Translations under genes and position numbers: made by a program
NCBI RefSeq assembly: GCF_010731595.1
Contig: NZ_AP022582.1
Coordinates: 4,774,001-4,838,000, forward strand
Origin: Mycobacterium seoulense
GTDB taxonomy: Bacteria > Actinomycetota > Actinomycetes > Mycobacteriales > Mycobacteriaceae
DNA: 64,000 nt
Direction: 5' to 3'
Shown: piece by piece, positions 8,221-15,754 of the stretch
Layout of the letters: every line of letters begins with the position of its first letter
How positions within the stretch are numbered: position 1 is the stretch's first letter
Notes under the pieces: generated by a model
What the model saw: only the letters and a program-made list of their open reading frames with translations
Databases searched by the model: none
Told to the model about the DNA's origin: nothing

Positions 8221-9666
8221 TTGGACACCGTACTTGGCGTGTCAATGGCGCCGACGGCGGTCCGGATGGTGCTGGTCGAAGGCCAAAACGGCGAAGGCGC
8301 CACCGTTGACGAAGACAATTTCGACGTTCCGCCCGAAGACGACGCCGCAACGCTCAACGCGGCCAACCAGGTAGTGTCCGCGATCCTGGGCACACGTCAG
8401 GGCGCGGCCGAGGGCGGCTACCAGCTGGCCTCGACCGGCGTCACCTTCACCGACCCGATCGAGGCCGCCGCGCTGCGCGATGCGCTGGCCGCCCACAAGG
8501 TCGAGAACGTGATGTTGGTCTCGGCATTCCTCGCCGCGGCCGCCCTGGCGCAAGCGGTGGGCAGCCAGACCAACTACGCGCAGACGGCGCTGCTGTACAT
8601 CGAGCCCGACACGGCGACCCTGGCGGTGGTCAACAGCGCCGACGGCTCGGTCGCCGACGTCCGCCGGCAGCCGCTGCCGGCCGACGACGAGGCCGCGGTG
8701 GCCCAGCTGGCCGCGATGGTGTCGCAGGCAGAGACGCTCGAGACCCGCCCCGACGGCGTGTTCGTCGTCGGCTCCGGCATCGACATCCCCCTGATCAAAC
8801 CCGCGCTGGAGGCGGCGACCTCGCTGCCGTTGTCGGCCCCCGAGGAGCCCGAGACGGCGCTGGCCCGGGGCGCGGCGCTGGCCTCGGCGCATGCCCCGCT
8901 GTTCTCGTCGTCCACCGCGGCGCTGGCCTATGCCCAAGACCCGGGCACCGGAGCCATCAACCCGTTCGCGTTGGCGCCCGGCTACTTCGACACCCCGGGA
9001 ACCTTGGGCAGGGACGCGCTCGCCTACAGCGCCGTGCCCGACGACATCGACGGCCCCTACACCGGTGCGCACACCGGCGCCACCGCGCTGGTCGACGCGG
9101 GCTATCCCGAGCGCCGCTCGTTCCGGCTGGTGGGCAGCATCGTGGCGGGCGTCTTCGTCATCGGTGTGGTGGCGCTGGTCGTCTCCCTGGCGATCGCCAT
9201 CCGGCCGACCGCCAACGTCCGGCCCAGCCCGAACCAGAACGTCGTCGCGCCCACCCGGGCCGCGCCGGCCCCAGCGGCCCCCGCGCCGGCCGAAGCGCCG
9301 GCACCGGCAGCCCCGGCTCCCGCCCCACAGGCCCCGGCGCCCGCGCCCGAGGCCCAAGTGCCCGCCCCGGCCCCGGCCCCGGCGGCCCCCGCTCCCGTCC
9401 TGGTTCCCGAGGCCCCGGCGCCCGCACCGATCCCGGCCGCGCCGGCTCCCGCACCGCCACCGGCGGTGGCCCCCATTCCGGTTCCGATCCCGCTGCCGAT
9501 ACCCGGCATCGGCGGGCCGGTCATCGGTGGGCCGCCCGGCGGCGGCTTCGGGCCACGAGAAGGCGGCGACGACGGGCCGCGTGGCGGCGGCGGGTTCCCC
9601 GGAATCCCGGGCTTCGGCGGCGGCCACGGCGGCTTCGGCGGTGGTCACGGCTTCGGCCGCCACTAG
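8221..9666 (+). CDS. Membrane-anchored DUF7159-type protein, copy 3, Pro/Ala- and Gly-rich tail
   Basis: The third paralogue has 481 residues. Its soluble domain (1-300) is closest to copy 1 in length and carries LGVSMAPTAVRMVLVEGQ, GVTFTD, VFVVGSGIDIPLIKPAL and EEPETALARGAALASA. A membrane helix lies at about 303-327. A long Pro/Ala stretch follows, and the end is Gly/His-rich (GGFGGGHG...). The TTG at 8221 is preceded by GGAGG at 8212-8216 and aligns with the starts of copies 1 and 2. The region from SD to start is nearly identical to that of copy 2, which argues for recent duplication or selection on translation. The function is unknown. Confidence 0.85.
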   Translation: MDTVLGVSMAPTAVRMVLVEGQNGEGATVDEDNFDVPPEDDAATLNAANQVVSAILGTRQGAAEGGYQLASTGVTFTDPIEAAALRDALAAHKVENVMLVSAFLAAAALAQAVGSQTNYAQTALLYIEPDTATLAVVNSADGSVADVRRQPLPADDEAAVAQLAAMVSQAETLETRPDGVFVVGSGIDIPLIKPALEAATSLPLSAPEEPETALARGAALASAHAPLFSSSTAALAYAQDPGTGAINPFALAPGYFDTPGTLGRDALAYSAVPDDIDGPYTGAHTGATALVDAGYPERRSFRLVGSIVAGVFVIGVVALVVSLAIAIRPTANVRPSPNQNVVAPTRAAPAPAAPAPAEAPAPAAPAPAPQAPAPAPEAQVPAPAPAPAAPAPVLVPEAPAPAPIPAAPAPAPPPAVAPIPVPIPLPIPGIGGPVIGGPPGGGFGPREGGDDGPRGGGGFPGIPGFGGGHGGFGGGHGFGRH

Positions 9667-9757
9667 CGCGGGCAGCTGGGCCACCTGTCATCTGCCGTTT
9701 GCCTCCCGCTTAGCGGGGCGATGCAGTTAGCTCATCGCGGCGACCTACACCGGTTAT

Positions 9758-11083
9758 ATGCGATGCACCGTCTTCGGCACCGGTTACCTGGGTGCGACCC
9801 ACGCCGTCGGAATGGCGGAACTGGGACACGAGGTGGTCGGGGTCGACATCGACTCGGGCAAGATCGCCAAGCTCGCCGGCGGTGACATCCCCTTCTACGA
9901 GCCCGGCCTGCGCAAGCTGCTGACGAAGAACCTGGCGGCCGGGCGGCTGCGGTTCACCACCGACTACGACCTGGCTGCCGAGTTCGCCGACGTGCATTTC
10001 CTCGGGGTCGGGACACCGCAGAAGAAGGGCGAGTACGGCGCCGACCTGCGCCACGTGTACGCCGTCATCGACGCGCTGGTGCCGCGGCTGACGAGATCCT
10101 CGGTGCTGGTGGGCAAGTCGACCGTGCCGGTGGGAACCGCGGCCGAGCTCAACCACCGGGCGGCCGCCCTGACACCCCGCGGCGTCGACGTGGAGATCGC
10201 CTGGAACCCGGAGTTCCTGCGCGAGGGCTACGCGGTGCACGACACCCTGCACCCGGACCGCATCGTCCTTGGCGTGCAACAGGATTCGACGCGCGCCGAG
10301 ACGGCCGTGCGCGAGCTCTACGGCCCGCTGCTCGCCGAGGGAGTGCCGTTCCTGGTGACGGACCTGCAGACCGCGGAGCTGGTCAAGGTTTCCGCCAACG
10401 CCTTTCTGGCCACCAAGATCTCGTTCATCAACGCCATTTCCGAGGTGTGCGAGGCGGCGGGTGCCGACGTCAGCGTGCTGGCGGACGCGCTCGGCTACGA
10501 CCCCCGGATCGGTCGCCAATTCCTCAACGCCGGTTTGGGTTTCGGCGGCGGCTGCCTGCCCAAGGACATCCGCGCCTTCATGGCCCGCGCCGGTGAACTG
10601 GGCGCCGACCAGGCGCTGACGTTCCTGCGCGAGGTCGACAGCATCAACATGCGCCGGCGCACCCGGATGGTGGAGCTCGCCAGCGCCGCCTGCGGCGGAT
10701 CGCTGCTGGGCGCCAACATCGCCGTGCTGGGCGCGGCGTTCAAGCCCGAATCCGACGACGTGCGCGACTCGCCCGCGCTCAACGTCGCCGGCCAGCTGCA
10801 GCTCAACGGCGCCGCGGTCAACGTGTACGACCCCAAGGCGCTGGACAACGCGCAGCGGCTGTTCCCCACGCTGAACTACGCGGTGTCGGTCGAGGAGGCC
10901 TGCGAGCGCGCGGACGCGGTGCTCGTTCTCACCGAGTGGCGGCAGTTCATCGACCTCGACCCCGGGGACCTGGCCGACCGGGTGCGCGCCCGCGTCATCG
11001 TCGACGGCCGCAACTGCCTCGACGCCGCACGCTGGACGCAAGCGGGCTGGCGGGTGTTCCGGCTGGGCGCGCCGCGCCCCTGA
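9758..11083 (+). CDS. udgA: UDP-glucose 6-dehydrogenase
   Basis: The enzyme oxidises UDP-glucose to UDP-glucuronate with two NAD+, feeding cell-envelope sugar synthesis. The 441 residues begin with the Rossmann motif FGTGYLG. They contain the NPEFLREG substrate segment and the catalytic cysteine in GLGFGGGCLPKDIRAF (about Cys264). They end with the UDP-binding C-domain (GAAFKPESDDVRDSPA). The ATG at 9758 starts directly on the Rossmann strand, as in H37Rv Rv0322. The gene stands 91 bp after the DUF7159-type cluster, and 32 bp before the next gene in the same direction. Confidence 0.95.
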   Translation: MRCTVFGTGYLGATHAVGMAELGHEVVGVDIDSGKIAKLAGGDIPFYEPGLRKLLTKNLAAGRLRFTTDYDLAAEFADVHFLGVGTPQKKGEYGADLRHVYAVIDALVPRLTRSSVLVGKSTVPVGTAAELNHRAAALTPRGVDVEIAWNPEFLREGYAVHDTLHPDRIVLGVQQDSTRAETAVRELYGPLLAEGVPFLVTDLQTAELVKVSANAFLATKISFINAISEVCEAAGADVSVLADALGYDPRIGRQFLNAGLGFGGGCLPKDIRAFMARAGELGADQALTFLREVDSINMRRRTRMVELASAACGGSLLGANIAVLGAAFKPESDDVRDSPALNVAGQLQLNGAAVNVYDPKALDNAQRLFPTLNYAVSVEEACERADAVLVLTEWRQFIDLDPGDLADRVRARVIVDGRNCLDAARWTQAGWRVFRLGAPRP

Positions 11084-11115
11084 AGCCGTTGACGCCGCCG
11101 AGTAGCCTGACCGGG

Positions 11116-11871
11116 GTGGACTACGCCGGCGCATTCCTCGAAGAGAACCGCGCATTCTCGGAGCTTTTCCGCGATGTCGACCAGTCCACGCCGGTGCCGA
11201 CCTGCCCGGGCTGGAGCCTGAGCCAACTGCTGCGCCACGTCGGGCGCGGCGACCGCTGGGCGGCGCAGATCGTGCGCGACCGGCTCCAGGAGTTTCTCGA
11301 CCCCCGGTCCGTCGAGGGCGGCAAGCCGCCACCCGATCCGGCCGACGCGATCTCCTGGTTGCACGGCGGAGCGCAGCGGCTCGTCGACGCCGTCGAGCTC
11401 ACCGGGGTGGAAACCCCGGTGTGGACGTTCCTCGGCCCCCGCGCGGCGAACTGGTGGATCCGGCGCCGCCTGCACGAGGTCGCCGTGCACCGGGCCGACG
11501 CGGCCATCGCCCTGGGATCCCCCTACACCCTGGACGCCGCGGTGGCCGCCGACGCGATCACCGAATGGCTGGAGCGGGTCGCGATCCAGGCCGGAAGCGA
11601 CGGGGCGCCGCTGCCGCTCGACGGCGACGACACCCTGCACCTACACGCCACCGACCCCGGGCTCGGCGCAGCCGGCGAGTGGACGATCGGCGTCGACGAC
11701 GGCCGGATCACCTGGTCGCACGAGCACGGCAAGGGCACCGCGGCCCTGCGGGGCGGTGCGACCGAACTGCTGCTGGCCATCCTGCGCCGGCTGCCGCTCG
11801 CGGACACCGGCGTCGCGCTGTTCGGCGACGAGCGGGTGTGGCAGAACTGGCTGGACCGTACCCCGCTCTAG
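11116..11871 (+). CDS. Mycothiol-dependent maleylpyruvate isomerase-like protein (Rv0332-like)
   Basis: The 251-residue protein belongs to the DinB/MDMPI superfamily found in mycothiol-using actinobacteria. The N-terminal four-helix bundle has the usual PTCPGWSLSQLLRHVG start, in which the histidine is a metal ligand, and VHRADA later provides another histidine. The C-terminal alpha/beta domain begins near residue 170. The family includes thiol transferases and isomerases that use mycothiol, but the substrate here is unknown. The GTG at 11116 gives the expected N-terminus. It is followed at 37 bp by the SnoaL-like gene and then rmlA. This order matches Rv0332-Rv0333-Rv0334. Confidence 0.8.
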   Translation: MDYAGAFLEENRAFSELFRDVDQSTPVPTCPGWSLSQLLRHVGRGDRWAAQIVRDRLQEFLDPRSVEGGKPPPDPADAISWLHGGAQRLVDAVELTGVETPVWTFLGPRAANWWIRRRLHEVAVHRADAAIALGSPYTLDAAVAADAITEWLERVAIQAGSDGAPLPLDGDDTLHLHATDPGLGAAGEWTIGVDDGRITWSHEHGKGTAALRGGATELLLAILRRLPLADTGVALFGDERVWQNWLDRTPL

Positions 11872-11908
11872 CCACGGCGGCGGGGCGCACACGGTAACTT
11901 TGCACACC

Positions 11909-12283
11909 ATGACCACTTCGGAGATCGCCACCGTCCTGGCGTGGCACGACGCGCTCAACGCCGCCGATCTGGAAACCCTGGTCGAGCTGTCCAGCGACGA
12001 CATCGAGATCGGCGACGCGCACGGCGCCGCGCAGGGCCACGAGGCGCTGCGCAGCTGGGCCGCCTCCCGCGACGGCACGGCCGAAGTCGGCCGGATGTAC
12101 GTGCACGACGGTGTCGTGGTCGTCGAACAGAAGGTCAGCGCCCCGGACAGTCCCGGAGCCGTGACCACCGCGGCGTCGGCATTCCGGGTGGTCCACGACC
12201 ACGTCACGTCCGTGTTCCGGCACGACGACCTGGCGTCGGCGCTGGCGGCCACCGACCTCACCGAATCCGACCTCGTCAATTGA
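11909..12283 (+). CDS. SnoaL-like/NTF2-fold protein (Rv0333-like)
   Basis: The small protein has 124 residues and an NTF2-fold pattern. An opening helix (VLAWHDALNAADLETLVELSSDDIEI) is followed by a glycine-containing turn and alternating strands ending in ASAFRVVHDHVTSVFRHDDL. Proteins of this fold can be isomerases or hydrolases, or simply binding proteins, and no catalytic set can be assigned. It lies 28 bp upstream of rmlA and probably shares its transcript. The ATG at 11909 is the only reasonable start. Confidence 0.8.
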   Translation: MTTSEIATVLAWHDALNAADLETLVELSSDDIEIGDAHGAAQGHEALRSWAASRDGTAEVGRMYVHDGVVVVEQKVSAPDSPGAVTTAASAFRVVHDHVTSVFRHDDLASALAATDLTESDLVN

Positions 12284-12311
12284 GCGATTGAGCGTGGAAT
12301 AGGGGACCACC

Positions 12312-13187
12312 ATGCGCGGGATCATCCTGGCCGGCGGCTCGGGCACTCGCCTGCACCCGATCACCGTGGGCATCAGCAAGCAGTTGCTGCCGGTGTACGA
12401 CAAACCGATGGTCTACTACCCGCTGTCCACCCTGATGATGGCCGGGATTCGCGACATCCTGGTGATCACCACCCCGCACGACGCGGCGGGCTTCGAGCGG
12501 CTCCTGGGCGACGGCTCGCAATTCGGGATCAACATCAGCTACGTCACGCAGGAACGGCCCGACGGCCTGGCCCAGGCCTTCGTCCTGGGCGCCGACCACA
12601 TCGGCAACGACTCGGTGGCATTGGTGTTGGGAGACAACATCTTCTACGGCCCCGGCCTGGGCACCAGCCTGAGCCGTTTCCAAACCATCAGCGGCGGAGC
12701 GGTTTTCGCGTACTGGGTGGCCAACCCGTCGGCGTACGGTGTCGTCGAGTTCAGTGACGACGGCACGGCGCTGTCGCTGGAGGAGAAACCCAAGACGCCG
12801 AAATCCAATTACGCGGTGCCGGGTCTGTATTTCTACGACAACGACGTGATCGAGATCGCCAGGGGCCTGAAGAAGTCCGCACGCGGGGAGTACGAGATCA
12901 CCGAGGTCAACCAGATCTATCTGAATCGGGGCCGGCTCTCGGTCGAGGTGATGGCCCGCGGAACGGCCTGGCTCGACACCGGCACGTTCGACTCCCTGCT
13001 CGACGCCAGCGACTTCGTGCGCACGCTGGAACGGCGGCAAGGCCTGAAGGTCAGCGTCCCCGAGGAAGTGGCGTGGCAGCAGGGCTGGATCACCGACGAG
13101 CAGCTGGCCGAGCAAGCGCAGACCCTGCTCAAGTCCGGGTATGGCGGCTATCTGCTGGATCTGTTGGAGCGGAGCCGATTTCACTAG
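12312..13187 (+). CDS. rmlA: Glucose-1-phosphate thymidylyltransferase
   Basis: RmlA makes dTDP-glucose, the first step to dTDP-rhamnose, which links arabinogalactan to peptidoglycan. The nucleotide-binding signature [11 protein letters not shown] is near the N-terminus, followed by [20 protein letters not shown]. The active-site LGDNIFYGP, the EEKPKTPKS segment and GTAWLDTGT near the end are all present. The length of 291 is about that of Rv0334 (288). The last 59 nt overlap the 3' end of the convergent YibE/F gene. In H37Rv a PE gene lies on this side, and none is seen here. Confidence 0.96.
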   Translation: MRGIILAGGSGTRLHPITVGISKQLLPVYDKPMVYYPLSTLMMAGIRDILVITTPHDAAGFERLLGDGSQFGINISYVTQERPDGLAQAFVLGADHIGNDSVALVLGDNIFYGPGLGTSLSRFQTISGGAVFAYWVANPSAYGVVEFSDDGTALSLEEKPKTPKSNYAVPGLYFYDNDVIEIARGLKKSARGEYEITEVNQIYLNRGRLSVEVMARGTAWLDTGTFDSLLDASDFVRTLERRQGLKVSVPEEVAWQQGWITDEQLAEQAQTLLKSGYGGYLLDLLERSRFH

Positions 13188-14397
13188 GCTTCGCCAGCGC
13201 CGCGGCGATCGCTGTCGTCAGCGGCACCGACAACGCCAGCGCGACACCGCCCACCGCCGACCGGGCGATCTCGATCGCCACGCTCTCACTGGTCAGCACG
13301 TCGGTCAGGGAGCGGTTGGCCACGCTGAACAGCAGCAGCAGCGGCAGCGAACTGCCGGCATAGGCCAGCACCAGCGTGTACACCGTGCTGGCGATGTGGT
13401 CGCGACCGACCCGAATGGCGCCCACGAAGATCGCGCGTCGCGAACCGCCGAGGTGGGCCAGCTCGAACACCGTCGAGGCCTGGGTCACCGTCACATCGTT
13501 GAGCACACCCAGCGACCCGATGATGAAGCCCGCGAGCAGCAGGCCGCCGATCGACACGTTGCCCAGGTACGCGCTGACGGTGGCGTTCTGGTCGTCGGAC
13601 AGGCCGGTCAGATGGGCCACTCGTATTGCGGCCCAGGACAATCCCGCGGCCAGCAGCAGCGACGTCAGGGTGCCCAGCAGCGCGGCGCTGGTCCGCAGGC
13701 TCACGCCGTGGGCCAGATAGATGACCGCGTAGAGGATCGCCGCCGAGGCCACCAGGGCCACCGGAATCGCGGGGGCCCCGTCGCGCAGCGCGGGCAGCAG
13801 AAACACCACCAGCACCGAGAACGCGACCACGATGCCGACCAGCGCCAGCAGCCCCCGCCAGCGCGCCACCGCGACGACCACCACCGCGAACGCGACGGCC
13901 AGGGCGACCAACGACCAGCCCCGTTCGAAGTCGTAGAACGCGTAGCTGGTGGCGCCCTGGTCGTCGACCTGGCGGACGAGCCGAATGTGGTCTCCCACCG
14001 CGAACTTCGGCTGGCCGGGGCCGGGGGAGGACTCCAGCAACGTGCTGGCGCCGGCGTTGGGGCCGGAATCGATGGCCACCTGGGTCAGCACGCACCGGCC
14101 GGCGCCCGGCGGCGCCGGTTGTGGTGCGGTGGTGAGCACCTGGCTGACCGACGGGCTCCCGCAATCGCCCATGCCGCTGGACAGCACGTGCCCGGCCTGC
14201 GTGCTCACGGCGCCGCCGGCCGCGTTCTGCAACGGCATGGGGATGTCGACGTGCTCGCGGCTGGGCCACAGCACGACGGCGCCCGCCAGTACCGCCAGAC
14301 CGATCGCGACCAGCAGCCCGACGACGATCCTGGCGGGCAGCGGGTCGACCGGGGCCGGGCCGGACAGGCTGTGCGAGTGGGAGTGGGAGTGGCTCAC
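13129..14397 (-). CDS. YibE/F-type multi-pass membrane protein
   Basis: The 422-residue protein opens with a His/Ser run ([13 protein letters not shown]) and has one membrane helix near residue 40. An extracytoplasmic domain of about 110 residues follows, and then seven or more hydrophobic helices. It contains [20 protein letters not shown] and [22 protein letters not shown], which resemble the YibE/F family (function unresolved, possibly transport). The start is a GTG at 14397 without a clear ribosome site. An N-terminal His-rich segment could bind metal, but this is only an idea. Its 3' end overlaps rmlA by 59 nt, tail to tail. Confidence 0.8.
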   Translation of the reverse strand: MSHSHSHSHSLSGPAPVDPLPARIVVGLLVAIGLAVLAGAVVLWPSREHVDIPMPLQNAAGGAVSTQAGHVLSSGMGDCGSPSVSQVLTTAPQPAPPGAGRCVLTQVAIDSGPNAGASTLLESSPGPGQPKFAVGDHIRLVRQVDDQGATSYAFYDFERGWSLVALAVAFAVVVVAVARWRGLLALVGIVVAFSVLVVFLLPALRDGAPAIPVALVASAAILYAVIYLAHGVSLRTSAALLGTLTSLLLAAGLSWAAIRVAHLTGLSDDQNATVSAYLGNVSIGGLLLAGFIIGSLGVLNDVTVTQASTVFELAHLGGSRRAIFVGAIRVGRDHIASTVYTLVLAYAGSSLPLLLLFSVANRSLTDVLTSESVAIEIARSAVGGVALALSVPLTTAIAAALAKPSEIGSAPTDPADSRHTRT

Positions 14398-14432
14398 CCG
14401 GTCCACCGTAGAGGCGCCGGCTGCGAAGATGC

Positions 14433-15722
14433 TTACTGGCGATAGCCGACCAGGAAGTTGCCCAACCGCTCGATCGCCGCGGCCAGGTCGCGGGCCCACG
14501 GCAGCGTCACGATGCGCAGGTGATCCGGTGCCGGCCAATTGAATCCGGTGCCCTGGGTGACCAGGATCTTCTCCTGCAGCAGCAGGTCGAGGACGAGCTG
14601 TTCGTCGTCGGTGATGTCGTAGACCTCGGGGTCGAGGCGGGGGAAGGCGTACAGCGCGCCCTCGGGCTTCACGCAGGACACCCCGGGAATCTCGTTGAGT
14701 TTCTCCCACGCTACGTCGCGCTGCTCGAGCAGCCGGCCGCCGGGCAGCACCAGGTCTTCGATGCTCTGGTGGCCCCCCAGGGCCACCTGAATGCCGTGCT
14801 GGGCGGGCACATTGGGGCACAGCCGCATATTGGCCAGCAGGTTGATGCCCTCGATGAAGCTCTCGGCGTGGTCCTTGGGGCCGGTGATCGCCAGCCAGCC
14901 CGCGCGGTAGCCGGCGACCCGGTAGGCCTTGGACAGCCCATTGAAGGTGAGGCACAACATGTCCGGCGCCAGCGTGGCCACGTTGATGTGCTTGGCGTCG
15001 TCGTAGAGGATCTTGTCGTAGATCTCGTCGGCCAGCAGCAGCAGTTCGTGCTTGCGCGCGAGTTCCACCATCTGGGTGAGCACCCCGTGGCTGTAGACGG
15101 CGCCGGTCGGGTTGTTGGGGTTGATGATGACCAACGCCTTGGTGCGCTCGGTGATCTTGGATTCCAGGTCGGCGATGTCGGGCTGCCACCCCTGGGTCTC
15201 GTCGCACAGGTAGTGCACGGGCGTGCCGCCGGCCAGCGACGTCGACGCCGTCCACAGCGGGTAGTCCGGCGACGGGATCAACACCTCGTCGCCGTTGTCG
15301 AGCAGGGCCTGCAGCGTCATCGTGATCAGCTCGGAGCACCCGTTGCCCAGGTAGACGTCGTCGACGTCGAACCGGGGGAAGCCCTCGACCAACTCGTAAC
15401 GGGTGACCACCGCGCGGCGGGCGGGCAGGATGCCCTGCGAATCCGAGTAGCCCTGGGCGTACGGCAGCGCCTGGATCATGTCGCGCATGATCACGTCGGG
15501 CGCCTCGAAGCCGAACGGCGCCGGATTGCCGATGTTGAGCTTGAGGATGCGGTGCCCTTCGGCCTCCAGCCGCGCGGCGTGCTGGTGCACCGGACCGCGG
15601 ATCTCGTACAGGACGTCCCGGAGCTTGGACGACTGCGCGAAGACGCGCTGCCGATGGTGGGCGCTCGCGTGCAGGGGCAGTTGGTGCATGGTCACCTCAC
15701 CAATGGTGCCACTTGTGTCCAC
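14433..15722 (-). CDS. aspC: PLP-dependent aminotransferase (AspC/AlaA type)
   Basis: This fold type I aminotransferase of 429 residues has the length of H37Rv Rv0337c. It probably transfers amino groups between alanine or aspartate, 2-oxoglutarate and pyruvate. NPNNPTG lies at 201-207, ADEIYDKILYDD follows, and the PLP lysine is Lys265 in NGLSKAYRVAGYRAGW. The C-domain ends FNWPAPDHLRIVTLPW, with the substrate-binding arginine. The GTG at 15722 gives the same N-terminus as the H37Rv protein. An internal ATG 11 codons on (MHQLPLHA) is an alternative. The exact amino donor cannot be settled from sequence. Confidence 0.9.
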   Translation of the reverse strand: MDTSGTIGEVTMHQLPLHASAHHRQRVFAQSSKLRDVLYEIRGPVHQHAARLEAEGHRILKLNIGNPAPFGFEAPDVIMRDMIQALPYAQGYSDSQGILPARRAVVTRYELVEGFPRFDVDDVYLGNGCSELITMTLQALLDNGDEVLIPSPDYPLWTASTSLAGGTPVHYLCDETQGWQPDIADLESKITERTKALVIINPNNPTGAVYSHGVLTQMVELARKHELLLLADEIYDKILYDDAKHINVATLAPDMLCLTFNGLSKAYRVAGYRAGWLAITGPKDHAESFIEGINLLANMRLCPNVPAQHGIQVALGGHQSIEDLVLPGGRLLEQRDVAWEKLNEIPGVSCVKPEGALYAFPRLDPEVYDITDDEQLVLDLLLQEKILVTQGTGFNWPAPDHLRIVTLPWARDLAAAIERLGNFLVGYRQ

Positions 15723-15754
15723 CGAATTTTGCCGTCAAGCGGCAAAATCCCTGA

